Positions 12,038 through 23,531 of a DNA stretch of 64,000 nucleotides are shown here, one piece after another (position 1 is the stretch's first letter; every line of letters begins with the position of its first letter). A model generated the notes under the pieces. That model was not told the origin of the DNA. It ran no database searches and was given only the letters and a program-made list of their open reading frames with translations. Both the position numbers and the translations under genes were made by a program. The DNA is from Austropuccinia psidii (Eukaryota > Basidiomycota > Pucciniomycetes > Pucciniales > Sphaerophragmiaceae), in assembly GCA_023105745.1 (NCBI GenBank), contig JALGQZ010000009.1, forward strand, positions 9,584,937-9,648,936, read 5' to 3'.

Positions 12038-13265
12038 CTAAAAAAGACAAATAAATATAAGTCTTTTTATGATAAGTGTTATTTTTGGCAAGATATGGCA
12101 ATTTTCCACGTAGAAATTGCTTTTATATCTTAAAAAAATGAAATAAATAAAGAAATGAATAAAAATGAATAAAAATAACTTTTTTTATTGGTTTTTAATA
12201 TTTTTTAATATTTTTTATGTATATTTTTATTTTTAAAGGATAAAATAAAAAATGAATATGATTCTTATAAAATTAAATTATAATAAAAATTATTTTTAAT
12301 TTATAAATTATCTTTTTTAATCACTAGAGTCACTCAAAGAAAGTTCTTGCAAGTCTAAGGATGTGAAAAACCACGTGTAAGACAGTACAATTGCTTTCCA
12401 AATGCCTCAATAGCTTTTAAAATCAATAAAATATAAAATTATTATATAATTTTATGATTATAAATATAATTTATTATTGGATAAACCCAAATAGAATCTT
12501 TTTTTTAAGGTCTTTTAAGTAAATATCACGGCCAGGCCCCCAAATGTAAGGTTTGACTATGAAACAATAAGTAAAAATCACTAATTTATTACTTATTGTA
12601 CTCTGAATGTCCTTATAAAATGAATAAATAAGATTAAAATAGTAATAATAATAAAGAAATATTATTATTATGGCGTAAAATTATTATATTATCAAATAAA
12701 TATAATAATATAATTAATATTATATAAAAATATAATATTATAAATAATATATTAATATAAAATAATTAATATATTATAAAGCTCTTTATTATTGTTACCA
12801 ACAAATAATAAAGGCGTAAAAAATTGTTTTTTATAAATAAAAAACAATTAATAACAATAATATTACTAATATTAAAGTTATATTTTAATATAAATACTAT
12901 TTATATTAAATAAGAATTATTAAGAGTAATAATAAGAGAGAAATTATTATAATAAGATGAAATAACCTACTTTTAACACTTAAAATAATAATTTTGAGAT
13001 ATTTTACGCCAAAAGAATATAATACAACTTTTTTAAATTGTATTTACAATAAAAAATAAAGAAAATTACTAAAATTCTTGATTTTACGTGGAAATGAGTT
13101 TATAGAGAGATTTATAACAAAAACAATTAAAAAATTGATTTAATCACGTAAAAATAGTGATTAATATTAAGATGATCTTTGGTCTTTAATAATATAAGAG
13201 TTTTATATATAAAGAATAAAGAAATTACCTTTTATTTAATTGATTTAATGTTTTTGATGCGTCTG
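11813..13265 (-). promoter_or_regulatory. AUG-free leader of element A
   Basis: From just below the TATA box to the gag ATG, about 1.45 kb, I find no ATG at all on the minus strand, whereas the plus strand of the same interval has about twenty. The leader covers the end of the LTR, the PBS, AT-rich DNA and accessory exon 1. The absence would let scanning ribosomes reach the distant gag ATG. Candidate leader-exon donors that leave a final A are GA|GTGACT near 12333 and CTA|GTGATT near 12324. Confidence 0.7.
12527..12544 (-). promoter_or_regulatory. Primer-binding-like block of element A
   Basis: Directly after the 5' LTR (minus strand) comes TTTGGGGGCCTGGCCGTG. The same block follows the 5' LTRs of B and C. 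Position and conservation fit a primer-binding site; I could not match it to a tRNA. Confidence 0.7.
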
Positions 13266-14569
13266 AGGGGAAAACAGAGTAAAAAGAGCTCTATTTATAG
13301 TAAATACCTCCCTCCTAGAGTCCAACAGGCTTCTAGTAGACGTGTACTGATCATATCCACTGGAATTGATCAATATTTTAAGGTTTGAGGGTGATTACAT
13401 CATGATCAAACCATATTACATCATTATTACACCATTATTTAGAGTTATCACTATAACTCTAAGTGTGATGACATCAGAGGCTTGGCAGAACCCCAAATTT
13501 CGTGGATTTTATTAGTTTTAATCATAAACTAATAGTATTCACCAATTTTATCACTATTAAGACTGTTAAACTTAATTTAAGGTTACAGTATGTGATCATA
13601 ACAGCTCAATTTAAGCTCAAACTTTGATCCTCAATAACTTTTAAGGTTTTCACGCTACAGCAATTCAGAGAGTGAATTCTGATAGCCTGACATAACCCTA
13701 TTATGCTGCCAAGAGCTTTTCATTACATCATCAAAACTCTAATTTTGATGATTTTTCTTGTAACTCATCTTTTCTGTCGAAATTCAATATTTTAAACTTC
13801 AAACCTTGATTTCAGGGGGTTATACCCTGAATTTAATAATAAAAATTACATCATTCTTCACGAATGAACTAGGAGAATCCAACTGTATACTTTTTTTTAA
13901 GTTTGGACTACTTTCACAACAAAGTGGTCAACAGCTCTGTTGATTTTTATCAATATTTCCTCATAAGTCTTAACCTTGTTTATAATTTGCAAAATAAAGT
14001 TCATATCTGTGTTCTTACAGTAATTACGTGGTAACTTTATTTTTGGTTCATCATTCTAGCATGTATAGTTTAGAAGATATTAGCTATGATCACTGAATAT
14101 ATGCGTTGACCAAAAAAGTGCATATATTCAGGATAATTCCTTAAGTATTGATTTTGAGAATTAGCTTATTAATTGTTTTATGTGTGGATATTTATGGGGA
14201 ATCCACTGGTACAATTTATTTCACATGTTGTTTCATTGGTTTCTGAGATAAATAAGATTTTATGGTTTTTATAAGGTATTATACCTTATAATTCATTAAA
14301 TATTGACTTTACAGATATGCCATAAAAATGGTATATGTGTATTTTTCCATGAGGAATCCAATGGTATAATTTATTTCACATGTTCATTCATTGGTTTTTA
14401 AGTTAAACCAATTTTAGTACCAATTTATGGTATTTTTTGTATATTTGAGTAATTATTTTTAGTGTATAATTATTCTAATTAATTTTAATATAATTATATT
14501 AAAGGTATAATTATTCTGAGTATTTTTTGTGACCTTATTGGGTATGTGGTCATGTCTCAAAGGCTCACA
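12545..14569 (-). repeat. 5' LTR of element A
   Basis: 2025 bp, TGTAAGG...GGCTCACA on the plus strand, followed by the GTCAT duplication at 14570-14574. It drives the minus strand. Confidence 0.96.
13291..13299 (-). promoter_or_regulatory. TATA box of the element A LTR
   Basis: TATAAATAG on the minus strand in balanced context (ACTATAAATAGAGCTC). It is the only strong TATA in a suitable place of the LTR, so transcription probably starts near 13265. Confidence 0.6.
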
Positions 14570-14574
14570 GTCAT
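14570..14574. repeat. Right target-site duplication of element A (GTCAT)
   Basis: Second copy of the 5-bp duplication; the B LTR resumes directly after it with ATACAGCC. Confidence 0.95.
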
Positions 14575-14783
14575 ATACAGCCTTACCATGGGATAATATC
14601 CCATAACCATGAATATGAGGTGTCAAATAGACAAAGAAGCATGTTTTTACTTCAATATCTCATATGTCAGTCAATACTGGGGTCCCATACAGTTTCTGTA
14701 CAGCATTCTACGCGTCATACATGTCAGAATCAGGCTGTGAGGTCCCCAAATGAAATTTTCACCCTGTATTGGTGAAAACCGCC

Positions 14784-14809
14784 CAGATGCGGTTTCAAAA
14801 CCACATCTG
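14784..14809. promoter_or_regulatory. Inverted repeat upstream of the TATA box in the B LTR
   Basis: Arms CAGATGCGGTTT and AAACCACATCTG around a 2-nt centre, one mismatch here. The 3' LTR copy (23042-23067) and the D LTR copy (near 48594-48619) are perfect 12-bp arms. C has a different inverted repeat (TTGTGGTT/AACCACAA) at the matching place. It could be a dimeric activator site or a hairpin; it lies about 115 bp before the TATA box. Confidence 0.55.
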
Positions 14810-14921
14810 AGCCCAATACAGGGTATACAGGCTGTTTGGAAACCACAAGCCTGTCATAGAGAGTGAAAAATCTTCACTTCCTCTACATGGAAAGGTCTAG
14901 CAGCCTTTTCACCCCAATTTC

Positions 14922-14930
14922 AGGATAAAA
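14922..14930 (+). promoter_or_regulatory. TATA-like box of the B LTR
   Basis: AGGATAAAAGGAGGG, a weaker TATA variant, at the place that corresponds to the TATA of the C LTR. The 3' LTR has the same sequence near 23181. Confidence 0.45.
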
Positions 14931-15268
14931 GGAGGGCTTTTCACAGCCAAAATCCTCTCCTCATCCTGCTCTTGAATACTCTATGTAGTAAACTGTCAAA
15001 AACAGTTTTACCCTTGGGTAATAAACAGGTATAATTATATATTTTAATTATTGTAACTCTTATTATAGTAACCCAACTGGTAAGATTGCACCCTGGGTTC
15101 TCAATAGCGCTCACCACCACTATCATTCAATAGTAGAACCCCTTAATTATCTTATAAATCATCTTTTAAATCAAATACCCTTATTTTAAATCAATTTTCT
15201 ACGTGTCACAGTCATAATTCTAGTTGTAAATACCTTTATTACTGCTTCAATATAGACTCAGCCTGACA

Positions 15269-15287
15269 TTTTGGGGGCCTGGCCGTG
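15269..15287 (+). promoter_or_regulatory. Primer-binding-like block of element B
   Basis: TTTTGGGGGCCTGGCCGTG starts at the first base after the LTR and is the same as in C and, less one T, in A. The primer RNA is not identified. Confidence 0.7.
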
Positions 15288-15863
15288 TTTTTAACTTATG
15301 TTTGGACCATTACAAGTAGGTTTTTTCTCTTTTTATCATTTATTGACACCTGTTTTATCCTTTTTTAAGCGTCATTTTTCTTTTAAAATATATATTTTAT
15401 ATATATTTCTTTTTAAAAATTAATTATACTCATATTTTAAAGAGTATTTGTCTAGTGGCTAATAACCATAAGACCAGTATTTTTGGTGTGTTTTGCATAT
15501 AAAAACACATTAAGCCACTAATACAGTCCTGATTCTGAATTGAATTGAGACAGCTCATACTGATAAACCAACAGTTGAGGCGTGTTTGGGAACATTGTTA
15601 ACTCAATTACCCTGTAATACACCATCTTTTGACAGATTATACTTGCTAATAACAAGTATTCTGTAAGATATTGGTATACAAACAGTATACCACTTATCAA
15701 TAAGCTGTATATTTGACGTGGAATTGTTAATTCAATTACACTGTCACTATACAAGGGCATATTGTAGTAACATACAAGCCCAGAGGCCATTCTTAGACGT
15801 GCAAAATCAGCCTTTTAAGAAGTCTTAACTGACATAAGCCCTCTTTTTTCCTGTTTGATTCAG
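15288..15863 (+). promoter_or_regulatory. Leader of element B with candidate leader intron
   Basis: AT-rich and non-coding. From the putative start site to the gag ATG (about 1.26 kb) only two ATGs occur: 14983, which is ACG in the other LTR, and 15298. A donor candidate ACAA|GTAGGT lies at 15316 and an acceptor TTTGATTCAG ends at 15863. Joining the last A of the leader exon to the TG that opens the next exon would create an ATG. Confidence 0.45.
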
Positions 15864-16932
15864 TGGAAGAAAACTTCATACCACTTGAGACCCAGTCACA
15901 GGCCAACATACCAGTGACACCCTCAGAACCAGAGGGCAGCAAGGGCAAGGGAAAAAGGCTTAGTGAAGGCCTGATTACAGCCAAAAAGTGGACACCAATA
16001 GCCACTGAGAGAAGTAGAAAACCAAAAAAATCTGCATCAATACAAGGTAAACCAACCTTAACCACTTGTATAGGAAAGATTACAATTATTAACCCAGTTG
16101 TAACTTCCATAGGCAAACTTCCCAAATCAGCAGACAGCAAATTTGTACAAGGCACAGTCAAAGGTAAATACCCTAAGAACATAAAGTTTTTGACTGCTTG
16201 CAAACACTGATATGTCCCCTGCTTACCTCAGAGACCTTGGCTTCCAAAGGAACCAGCCAGAGGACAGAGAAGGATTCTCCAGGACCAGAAGACCTGAAAG
16301 AAGACACCTTGGACACAGTGGTGGATGGCAAAACAATGAGGGAGATAATATCAACCTTGACATTCACACTCCAATTCAACAGCAACCTCAAACCAGAGGA
16401 CTGGAAGGATATAGATCAAGTTCTTCAGATCCACCAACTCCTCAAAGATTTATTTCAATGGAGCATGGACAACAAGAGGTTCAACCTAGCAACTCACTGG
16501 GCAGAAATGGGATCAAGTTGCCAGAAAATCTGTCTCAAAGAGATAGACTTCAAAGACCTTATGGAAATCACCAAGGGTTGAACTCCTACCAGGCAGCACA
16601 GACTTCTGGAGGCAAGGGCACAGAGGATAAGGGAGAATCAAGCCACTATCCTAGCTATAGAAGAACGGTTGACCCAGAAAGGGCCTACTCAGATTCCTTG
16701 AGGTTCACAAGGAGAAGGCCAAATCAGCTCTCCAGTGGCTTCACACCATTCAGAAACCAGCAGATCAGTGGCCAAGAGTCACCATTCTTCACAATTCCAG
16801 GAAGTTTCCAGGAGAAGACAAGGAAACAAGGGCAAGAACAAAACCTCCTTCAACCAGAGGAGGAAAGAGTCAGACCCCATGATCCAGAAGCTGCTAGATT
16901 TGGTGAAAGAAGTACACAAGAACCAGAAGTAG
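15864..16932 (+). pseudogene. Accessory protein of element B, spliced and overprinted on gag, probably broken
   Basis: Exon 1 (15864-16163) encodes a basic protein segment with KKWTPIA and a conserved end KITIINPVV...KFVQG. A 68-nt intron (16164-16231, GTAAAT...CTTACCTCAG) contains the gag ATG. Joining AAAG to AGACC enters frame +1, open to TGA at 16579-16581 and containing DQVLQIH, DLFQWSMDNK and QKICLK. The same frame then continues with RIRENQATILAIEERL, meets TGA near 16699, and ends with the basic KGKNKTSFNQRRKES segment at 16932. Each piece matches element C in order, so this was one protein. The copy lacks the good second donor seen in C, so I treat it as decayed. Function unknown. Confidence 0.55.
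16164..16231 (+). other. Candidate 68-nt intron of element B holding the gag start codon
   Basis: Donor AAAG|GTAAAT, acceptor GCTTACCTCAG|AGAC. The gag ATG is at 16212, 20 nt before the intron end, exactly the spacing found in C. The splice keeps the reading frame of exon 1 into the overprinted frame. Confidence 0.6.
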
Positions 16933-17993
16933 TTGTAAACCACTCTAGAATCAGTAGTCCTAGTAATAGAAACATTACCCCCGCTCAGACTGAAAATAAC
17001 ATTGTCACATCTGAGAGTAACATTAACAGTGATACACTGTGGTTAAAAATGTCCCAATATGCTGAACAATCTGCAAAGCAGTTTGCAGAAATTAAAGCTG
17101 GCCAAGAGAGGATGAGACAAACTCAAGCCTCCTTGGAACAGATAGTCAAGAATCTCCAAGAAGGATATGCTCAACTGAGCAAAGCCTCTGAAGAATCCAA
17201 CAAAAGACTGAACCAAGTCTTTGAAGAACAACACCACAGCACAAGGGACAGGGAGTGTCTGGATCAAGACATTAACAAATTGTTTAATGCCTACCATAGC
17301 TTGAAGCCCCAACCACAAGGCCAAGCTATGGAGAATCCATATCAACCAGATGAAATCAAACCAGATGCCATGTTGTTGAATAAGGCAAGATCTCCATCAC
17401 AATACCAGGATGGAGATGGCATGTCTTATTCAGAGAAGGAAGCTTTGAAACAGCTTCCTGAGGCCTCAAGCTGGCCCAAATTCTCTGGATCAGGAGAATA
17501 TGATCATATGGAGCTCATAGATTATATTGATGGACTCTTCATTGATTTACCAAGCATACCAGATTACTGGATTACTGCTAGATTGAATACTGCATTTAAA
17601 GGTCATGCTAGTATATGGTACACAGAAATGAAAGAAATCCATGGCAGAAGAAACTGGCCATGGTGGAAGAGTCAAATAATCCAAAAGTACAGTAATGAAG
17701 CTTGGATATGGCAAAGGACCATGTCATTTGAAAATGACAAATACTCTGTGGACAAAGATCCATATGAGTGGTGTCTCAGACAGTCTAAGAGACTCAAACC
17801 CATTGATCCTCAGATGAACATCCAGATGAGGAATCACAAACTTCTGACACAACTGCCAGGAGAACTAGAGCATGCAGTGAAATGCAGATGCAACCAAAAT
17901 TGCACTCTAGATGACATAGCCAATACCTTACAAGACATAAGGAAAAGGACTAATATAGGGAAATTCACCCCATATAGAAGCAGTAGTTTCTAA
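16212..17993 (+). pseudogene. Gag region of element B
   Basis: 593 codons from ATG 16212 to TAA at 17991-17993. The start MSPAYLRDLGF matches MTPPLLRDLGF of element C. The first 240 residues are low-complexity (Gln/Ser/Arg) and overlap the accessory frame. A helical, Gln/Glu-rich stretch follows (about 275-370), then the capsid-like region with WPKFSGSGEYDHMELIDYID and WPWWKSQIIQKYSNEAW. In A and C this part is fused in frame to the zinc knuckle and protease, so the TAA here is a break, not the natural end of Gag. The same frame reopens at once. Confidence 0.8.
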
Positions 17994-18728
17994 GAGAAAC
18001 AACCTTTCAGGGTGGAGTTTAAAGACAAACCCAGAGAGAGAGTGGCAGAAGTGGCAAAGAAGAAGAATTCTTGTCACAATTGTGGTTCAACAGACCACTA
18101 TGCCAGCAATTGTCCAAAGGCAAAGAAAAAAGTCTATGCCATTGAGAAGATCCCAGAGGAGGAATCCCCAACAGAGGATTCTGAATCAGACTCTATGGGG
18201 GATGCCATCAGAGAACCATCTGATGATGAACAAGACCCAAGAGAGGAACCTCTAGTGGAATACCAAGAGGAAACCCCACTGGAAATTCAGGATATACAAT
18301 TGGAAGCAGGCATGCCACAAGACCCTGCCAACAAGAACTTGTGCAAACACACACAACATGCACAAACATTACTGGTTACACCAACCAAAGGAAGGGCATA
18401 TATACATGGAACAGCCAAAAAAATGACTGTATGTATTGACAATGCTCAGCACCCACTGATCATTGACAGTGGAGCACATTGCTCCATAGTGGCCAGAAAT
18501 TATCTGGATAACCACTTCCCAAACTGGGAGAAAGAACTCTTGCCCACTAAGGCAAAGAACTTCAAAAGTGCATCAGGAAAGATGACTTCCATTGGGACAA
18601 TTGTCAAAGAGATAATTATACCCCACAGGAAGGGTAATATCAGACTCAACCCAGAGTTTGTAGTGCTAGAAGATGCCACATCCAAGGGTTTTTACTGGGA
18701 ACAGATTACCAGAGGATGTATGGCATAG
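17994..18728 (+). pseudogene. Nucleocapsid zinc knuckle and protease of element B
   Basis: Same frame as gag. The CCHC knuckle CHNCGSTDHYASNC lies near 18076-18117, an acidic linker follows, and the aspartic protease carries IDSGAHCSIV near 18462-18491. In DSG the Thr of the usual DTG is replaced by Ser, which retropepsins tolerate. The frame ends prematurely because one base is missing near 18690-18715 compared with C, where the reading [12 protein letters not shown] runs through. Confidence 0.8.
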
Positions 18729-20542
18729 ATATTTACAACAGTAAGAACAGGCACATTACCATCGGCACCAACAAGGAAAAGAAATTTTTACTTGATATAT
18801 ACCACATATCTTCACAGGATCCACTAGAAGAACTCTTGAAGGAATTCAGGCGGGGACAGTTTAGCACTACCCTCACCAGTAAACAGAAACTAAGCTTACA
18901 GAAGATGCTGAGAAAGAATAGACCAGCATTTGCCATTGGTGAAGAACCACTAGGCAAGATTAAAGGCCATGATATAGAACTATATCTGGATGTGGAAAGA
19001 CCTTATCCACCCATGCTGTGGAGACCTCCCTATCCAGCAAGTCTGGAAACCAGGAAAGAAATTGAAAAACACATCAATGAACTCCTGGATATGGATGTCA
19101 TCAGGAAGATTGGGCATAATGAAATAGTGGAAATCACCACTCCTGTCCTAATCACTTGGCATGATGGCAAGTCTAGATTGTGTGGAGACTTCAGAGCCCT
19201 GAATAACTACACAAAAGCAGACAGGTACCCTATACCAAGGATACCTCATGCCTTGGATAAGTTGGCCAAATCCAAATACATAACCAAGATGGATTGTATG
19301 AAAGGCTTCCACCAAAATGGAGTTAGACCAAACTCCATGAAATTACTCAGAATAATATGCCATATGGGCATATATGAGTACACCAGGATGGCATTTGGCA
19401 TTAAGAATTCACCAGCCCACTTCCAAAGGATGATGGACACCATATTTCAAGAAGAAATAATGGAAGGCTGGATGGTAGTATATATTGATGATATCATTAT
19501 ATACTCAGAAACATGGCAAAACCATGTACAATACATAGACAGAGTGCTAAGTAAATGTACACCCATTAATCTAAAAATTTCACTAAAAAAGTGTAATTTT
19601 GGCCAACAAGAGCTACTTGCTCTAGCACATAAAGTCTCAGGCCTTAGTCTGGCAATTGACCAGAACAAAGTAGCAGCAGTACTGCAAAAGCCAGTACCAA
19701 AGAACATCAAAGAGATGCAATCTTTCCTTGGTTTTGCTAGCTACTATACAAACCACATCAAAAGCTTTGCCCACATAACTAGTAGCTTATACAAGTTATG
19801 CTCAAAGGATGTAGTTTTTGAAATAACCAAGGAAAGGAGGGATGCATATGAGAGGATCAAACATGAACTCACAAATTCACCTGTTCTCATCTTGCCTGAC
19901 TTTGAACTACCATTCAAGTTATATATAGATGCAGCATGCAGCCAAGGCTTAGGAGCAGCCCTTCACCAAAGACAAATTGTGGATGGTGAACCAAGAGAAG
20001 GTGTAATATGTTACATCTCCAGGAAACTGAAAGATACAGAAGCCAGGTATGGGGCCACCCAGACAGAATGTCTATGTCTAGTCTGGGCTCTAGAAAAACT
20101 CCATTATTATTTGGAGGGTGCAGTCTTTGAAGTCTACACAGACTGCACAGCCTTGAAGTCTTTACTAAAAATGAAGACTACTAATAGACATATGCTGAGA
20201 TGGAAAATAGATATCCAGGAGTATAGAGGGAACATGACCATCATATACAAGGAAGGTAAAAGCCATACCAATGCAGATGGCCTTAGCAGATGGCCACTGG
20301 ACAATGTCAAAAGCAATCCAGCTTATGACCCTGAAGTTGTAGCCAAAATCCCTATCCATTTTATGGAAATAAATAGGAAGAAAAACTTCGGATTCTCTCA
20401 ATGGGCACCAGGGAGTGGTACCCTTGACAGTGGAAACACTGATTCAGAAGGGACAGAAACCCCTATACTGGGAATAAGTTCCTCAGAACTGTACAATGAA
20501 CTCTTCAATGAAGTACTGAAATCTTATGCTAAACACAAATAG
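18716..20542 (+). pseudogene. Reverse transcriptase and RNase H of element B
   Basis: Shifted to another frame by the upstream 1-nt loss, then open for 608 codons. RT motifs: [28 protein letters not shown] and [12 protein letters not shown] (catalytic DD near 19486-19491). RNase H motifs: [42 protein letters not shown] and NADGLSRW. The TAG at 20540 replaces a CAG present in C, a C-to-T change. No residue of the RT active site is lost. Confidence 0.88.
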
Positions 20543-22066
20543 TGTAGCATACTACTTCAACTCCTTCAACAAAAATACAGGAGCCCAGAACTGGAAACCC
20601 AGCTGGAGGAACCCTGGTTGAGGGCCTATAAGGACAATAAATTCTTCCTTATAGATGGCCTGATTTATCACAGAGAAAAGCACACCAGTGCACTCACAGT
20701 GATAGACAAAGACCACATCTCTTTAATCCTGCAGGAATGCCCTGACTGCCCCTACATGGGACACATGAGTGAGGACAGGACTAAAGAGAGGGTAGCAAGC
20801 ACAGCTTGGTGGCCCAATTGGGAACAAGAGTTGAGTGAATACATCAACACTTGTGAAAGATGCCAAAAGGCAAATAGAAACCATGGGAAGAAGTATGGGT
20901 TACTTCAACACATAGAAGAACCCAAACACCCATGGGAAACCATCAACATGGACTGGGTCACAGGACTTGTCCCAGGAGGCAAAGAAAACTACAATGCCTG
21001 CTTAATCATAGTTGATAGGTTCAGCAAGAGCATGAGGTGTCTACCATGCCACAAGGAGGACACAGCCATGGATACTGCTCTGTTATTTTGGAATAACATC
21101 ATATCCACCTGTGGAGTCCCTAAGATCATAATTAGTGACAGGGACCCAAAATTCCCATCTGAATTTTGGACCAACTTATATGACATGCTTGGCACCAAGC
21201 TTGCTTTTTCCACAGCTTACCATCCACAAACAGATGGCCTGGCTGAGAGGATGATCCAAACAATGGAGGACATCCTCAGGAGGTTCTGTGCCTATGGCAT
21301 GGAATACAAGGACCATGAGTGATACAGCCATGATTGGGTCACCCTCTTACCAGCAGTCCAACTGGCTTATAATACAAGCCAGCACTCTACCACAGGAAAC
21401 ACACCTGCACTGGTAGAGAAAGGGTGGAATCCCCTGTTGCCTGTGGATCACTTGAAGAAAAATCTTCTGACCATCCACCCCACAGCCAAAGACTTCCATG
21501 ATATGTGGAAGAAAGCCTGTGACACTGCTGCCAAATGCATAGCTGAGGCCAAAGAGTATAACAAGCAGAGGTGAGACAAATCACATATGGAACCTGACTT
21601 TAAGGAAGGGGACCAGGTGCTAGTGTCTACACTGAACTTTAATAATCTCAAGGGACCCAAGAAAATGAGAGACTCATTTGTAGGGCCCTTCACTATCATT
21701 AAGTTGATAGGGAAGAATGCAGTAGAGGTCAAGCTCACTGAGGAGTTTTCTAGGAAACACCCAGTCTTTCCAGTGAGTCTGGTCAAACCATACTTCCAAA
21801 CAGAGGAGGATAAATTCCCCTCCAGGAAGAAAAACATCACTCCACCAGAAATAGTGGAAGTAGAAGACTCTCCTGGGCCTGTGAGTAAAATCATCAGGAC
21901 CATCAAAATTAGACTTAATTGGAAGGATCAAAGACAATACCTAGTCAGATTCAAGAACCAGACAGCTGACAAAGACAAATGGTTGGCAGAGGCTGCCATA
22001 CCAGATGGGAACCTTCATTTAAGGAGATTCAGAGCCTCTAAGAGGACTGAACAATCTCATCAATGA
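20543..22066 (+). pseudogene. Integrase and chromodomain-like tail of element B
   Basis: Same frame as the RT part. The HHCC finger ([14 protein letters not shown]...CERCQ) has its first His replaced by Pro, since C has CHDFPYMGH. The D-D-E residues are in [15 protein letters not shown] and GLAERMIQ. Stops at 21320 (GGA in C) and 21572 (TGG in D) break it. The C-terminus has a GPF module and a chromodomain-like QYLVRFKNQTADKDKW, ending at 22066. No active integrase can be made from this copy. Confidence 0.85.
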
Positions 22067-22075
22067 TGATTTTTT

Positions 22076-22087
22076 AGAGGGAGGGTA
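22076..22087 (+). promoter_or_regulatory. Polypurine tract of element B
   Basis: AGAGGGAGGGTA directly before the LTR start TGTCAG. C and D have GAGGGAGGGTA at the same place. Confidence 0.8.
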
Positions 22088-23526
22088 TGTCAGCCTGGGA
22101 CTCAAAAGCAGAGCACACACATGACAGCCAAAATACCATAAACCAATGGTATAGCCAAAATACCACCAAAACATGGAGCTGAGCCAAATTAGCTCAAAAG
22201 GTATCAAAGGAAAGGGGAAACTCACCTCTTTCTTAAAATATAAGTCCCATCACCATAGGACCAAAAATAACAAAGTTATCCCTGCTCAAAGTAGTTGCTG
22301 AGCATAAACCTTAATTTTCACCTCTCATCTAAAATCTAGAAGAAGAGGCTTAACCCCATCAAATGGGTACTCAAAATGAAGCTCTAAGCCAGAGCTATCC
22401 AATGGTACCAGCCAAACTGAGCTAGCACCAGTATTACTTGAGTTATGGTCAAATTCAGACCAAATAAGGGTGAACAAATCTTTCACCTCTCATCTAACTT
22501 TTACAGTTTTAGTGTGAGATACTTAAAGTGGGGTCTTTTTGGAAAGGGCACAATCAGGGCTATATGATGGTTCCATACATTTCCTCATATCTCAACTACA
22601 ACAGAAGGTATTGGCCAAACAAGCTTAATACAACTTTTTGCCCAAACCACGCCAATGTACAAAAATACTTGTACATGGGATAACTTTGCCATATTTGATG
22701 ATACCCATATCAAATAAAGTACCATTGTGTAGAGAACATACAGAGCTACACACTGAACCAATTTTGAGGTTGATATCTCAAGAATTGACAAAGTTATGGC
22801 TGTTTTAAGGTCAAAATCCCACCTGCTGTCATATACAGCCTTACCATGGGATCATATCCCATAACCATGAATATGAGGTGTCAAATAGACAAAGGAGCTT
22901 TTTTTACTTCAATACGTCATATGTCAGTCAACACTGGGGTCCCATACAGTTTCTGTACAGCATTCTACGCGTCATACACGTCAGAATCAGGTTGTGAGGT
23001 CCCCAGATGAAAATCTTCACCCTGTATTGGTGAAAACCGCCCAGATGTGGTTTCAAAACCACATCTGAGCCCAATACAGGGTATACAGGCTGTTTGCAAA
23101 CCACAAGCCTGTCATAGAGAGTGAAAAATCTTCACTTCCTCTACGTGGAAAGGTCTAGCAGCCTTTTCACCCCAATTTCAGGATAAAAGGAGGGCTTTTC
23201 ACAGCCAAAATCCTCTCCTCATCCTGCTCTTGAATACCCTACGTAGTAAACTTTCAAAAAAAGTTTTACTCTTGGGTAATAAACATGTATAATGATATAT
23301 TTTAATTATTGTAACTCTTATTATAGTAACCCAACTGGTAAGATTGCACCCTGGGTTCTCAATAGCGCTCACCACCACTATTATTCAATAGTAGAACCCC
23401 TTAATTATATTATAAGTCATCTTTTAAATCAAATACCCTTATTTTAAATCAATTTTCTACGTGTCACAGTCATAATTCTAGTTGTAAATACCTTTATCAC
23501 TGCTTCAATATAGACTCAGCCTGACA
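22088..23526 (+). repeat. 3' LTR of element B
   Basis: 1439 bp, TGTCAG...CTGACA, intact, followed by GCTAA. It includes a perfect inverted repeat CAGATGTGGTTT/AAACCACATCTG at 23042-23067. Confidence 0.95.
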
Positions 23527-23531
23527 GCTAA
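23527..23531. repeat. Right target-site duplication of element B (GCTAA)
   Basis: Matches 3120-3124. Confidence 0.9.

Larger units (their letters stand above)
3870..14569 (-). mobile_element. Element A: intact, very young Ty3/gypsy chromovirus inside the B LTR
   Basis: Two LTRs of exactly 2025 bp (3870-5894 and 12545-14569) start TGTAAGG and end GGCTCACA on the plus strand. By eye they differ at only four sites, all transitions, so the insertion is recent. The element is transcribed on the minus strand: promoter in 12545-14569, PBS-like block at 12527-12544, leader, short accessory exon, single gag-pol frame 11812-6014, and polypurine tract at 5895-5906. Everything needed for autonomous transposition appears present and unbroken, so this copy may still be active. 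Confidence 0.96.
14575..15268 (+). repeat. 5' LTR of element B, second part
   Basis: It aligns with 22833-23526 of the 3' LTR and carries the promoter region, R and U5, ending CTGACA. It contains ATG at 14983 where the 3' LTR has ACG, which looks like a later CpG decay. Confidence 0.93.
3125..23526 (+). mobile_element. Element B: Ty3/gypsy chromovirus, full length but decayed, interrupted by element A
   Basis: Both LTRs are 1439 bp once element A is removed (3125-3869 plus 14575-15268, and 22088-23526), begin TGTCAG, end CTGACA and are flanked by GCTAA. Inside, in order: PBS-like block, leader, short 5' exon, gag with an overlapping second frame, zinc knuckle, protease, RT, RNase H, integrase, chromodomain-like tail and polypurine tract. 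Gag-pol carries one stop after gag, one 1-nt frameshift near 18690-18715, and stops at 20540, 21320 and 21572. The LTRs differ at several percent of sites by eye, so B is older than A (about 0.2%) and C (about 1.3%). Confidence 0.93.
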
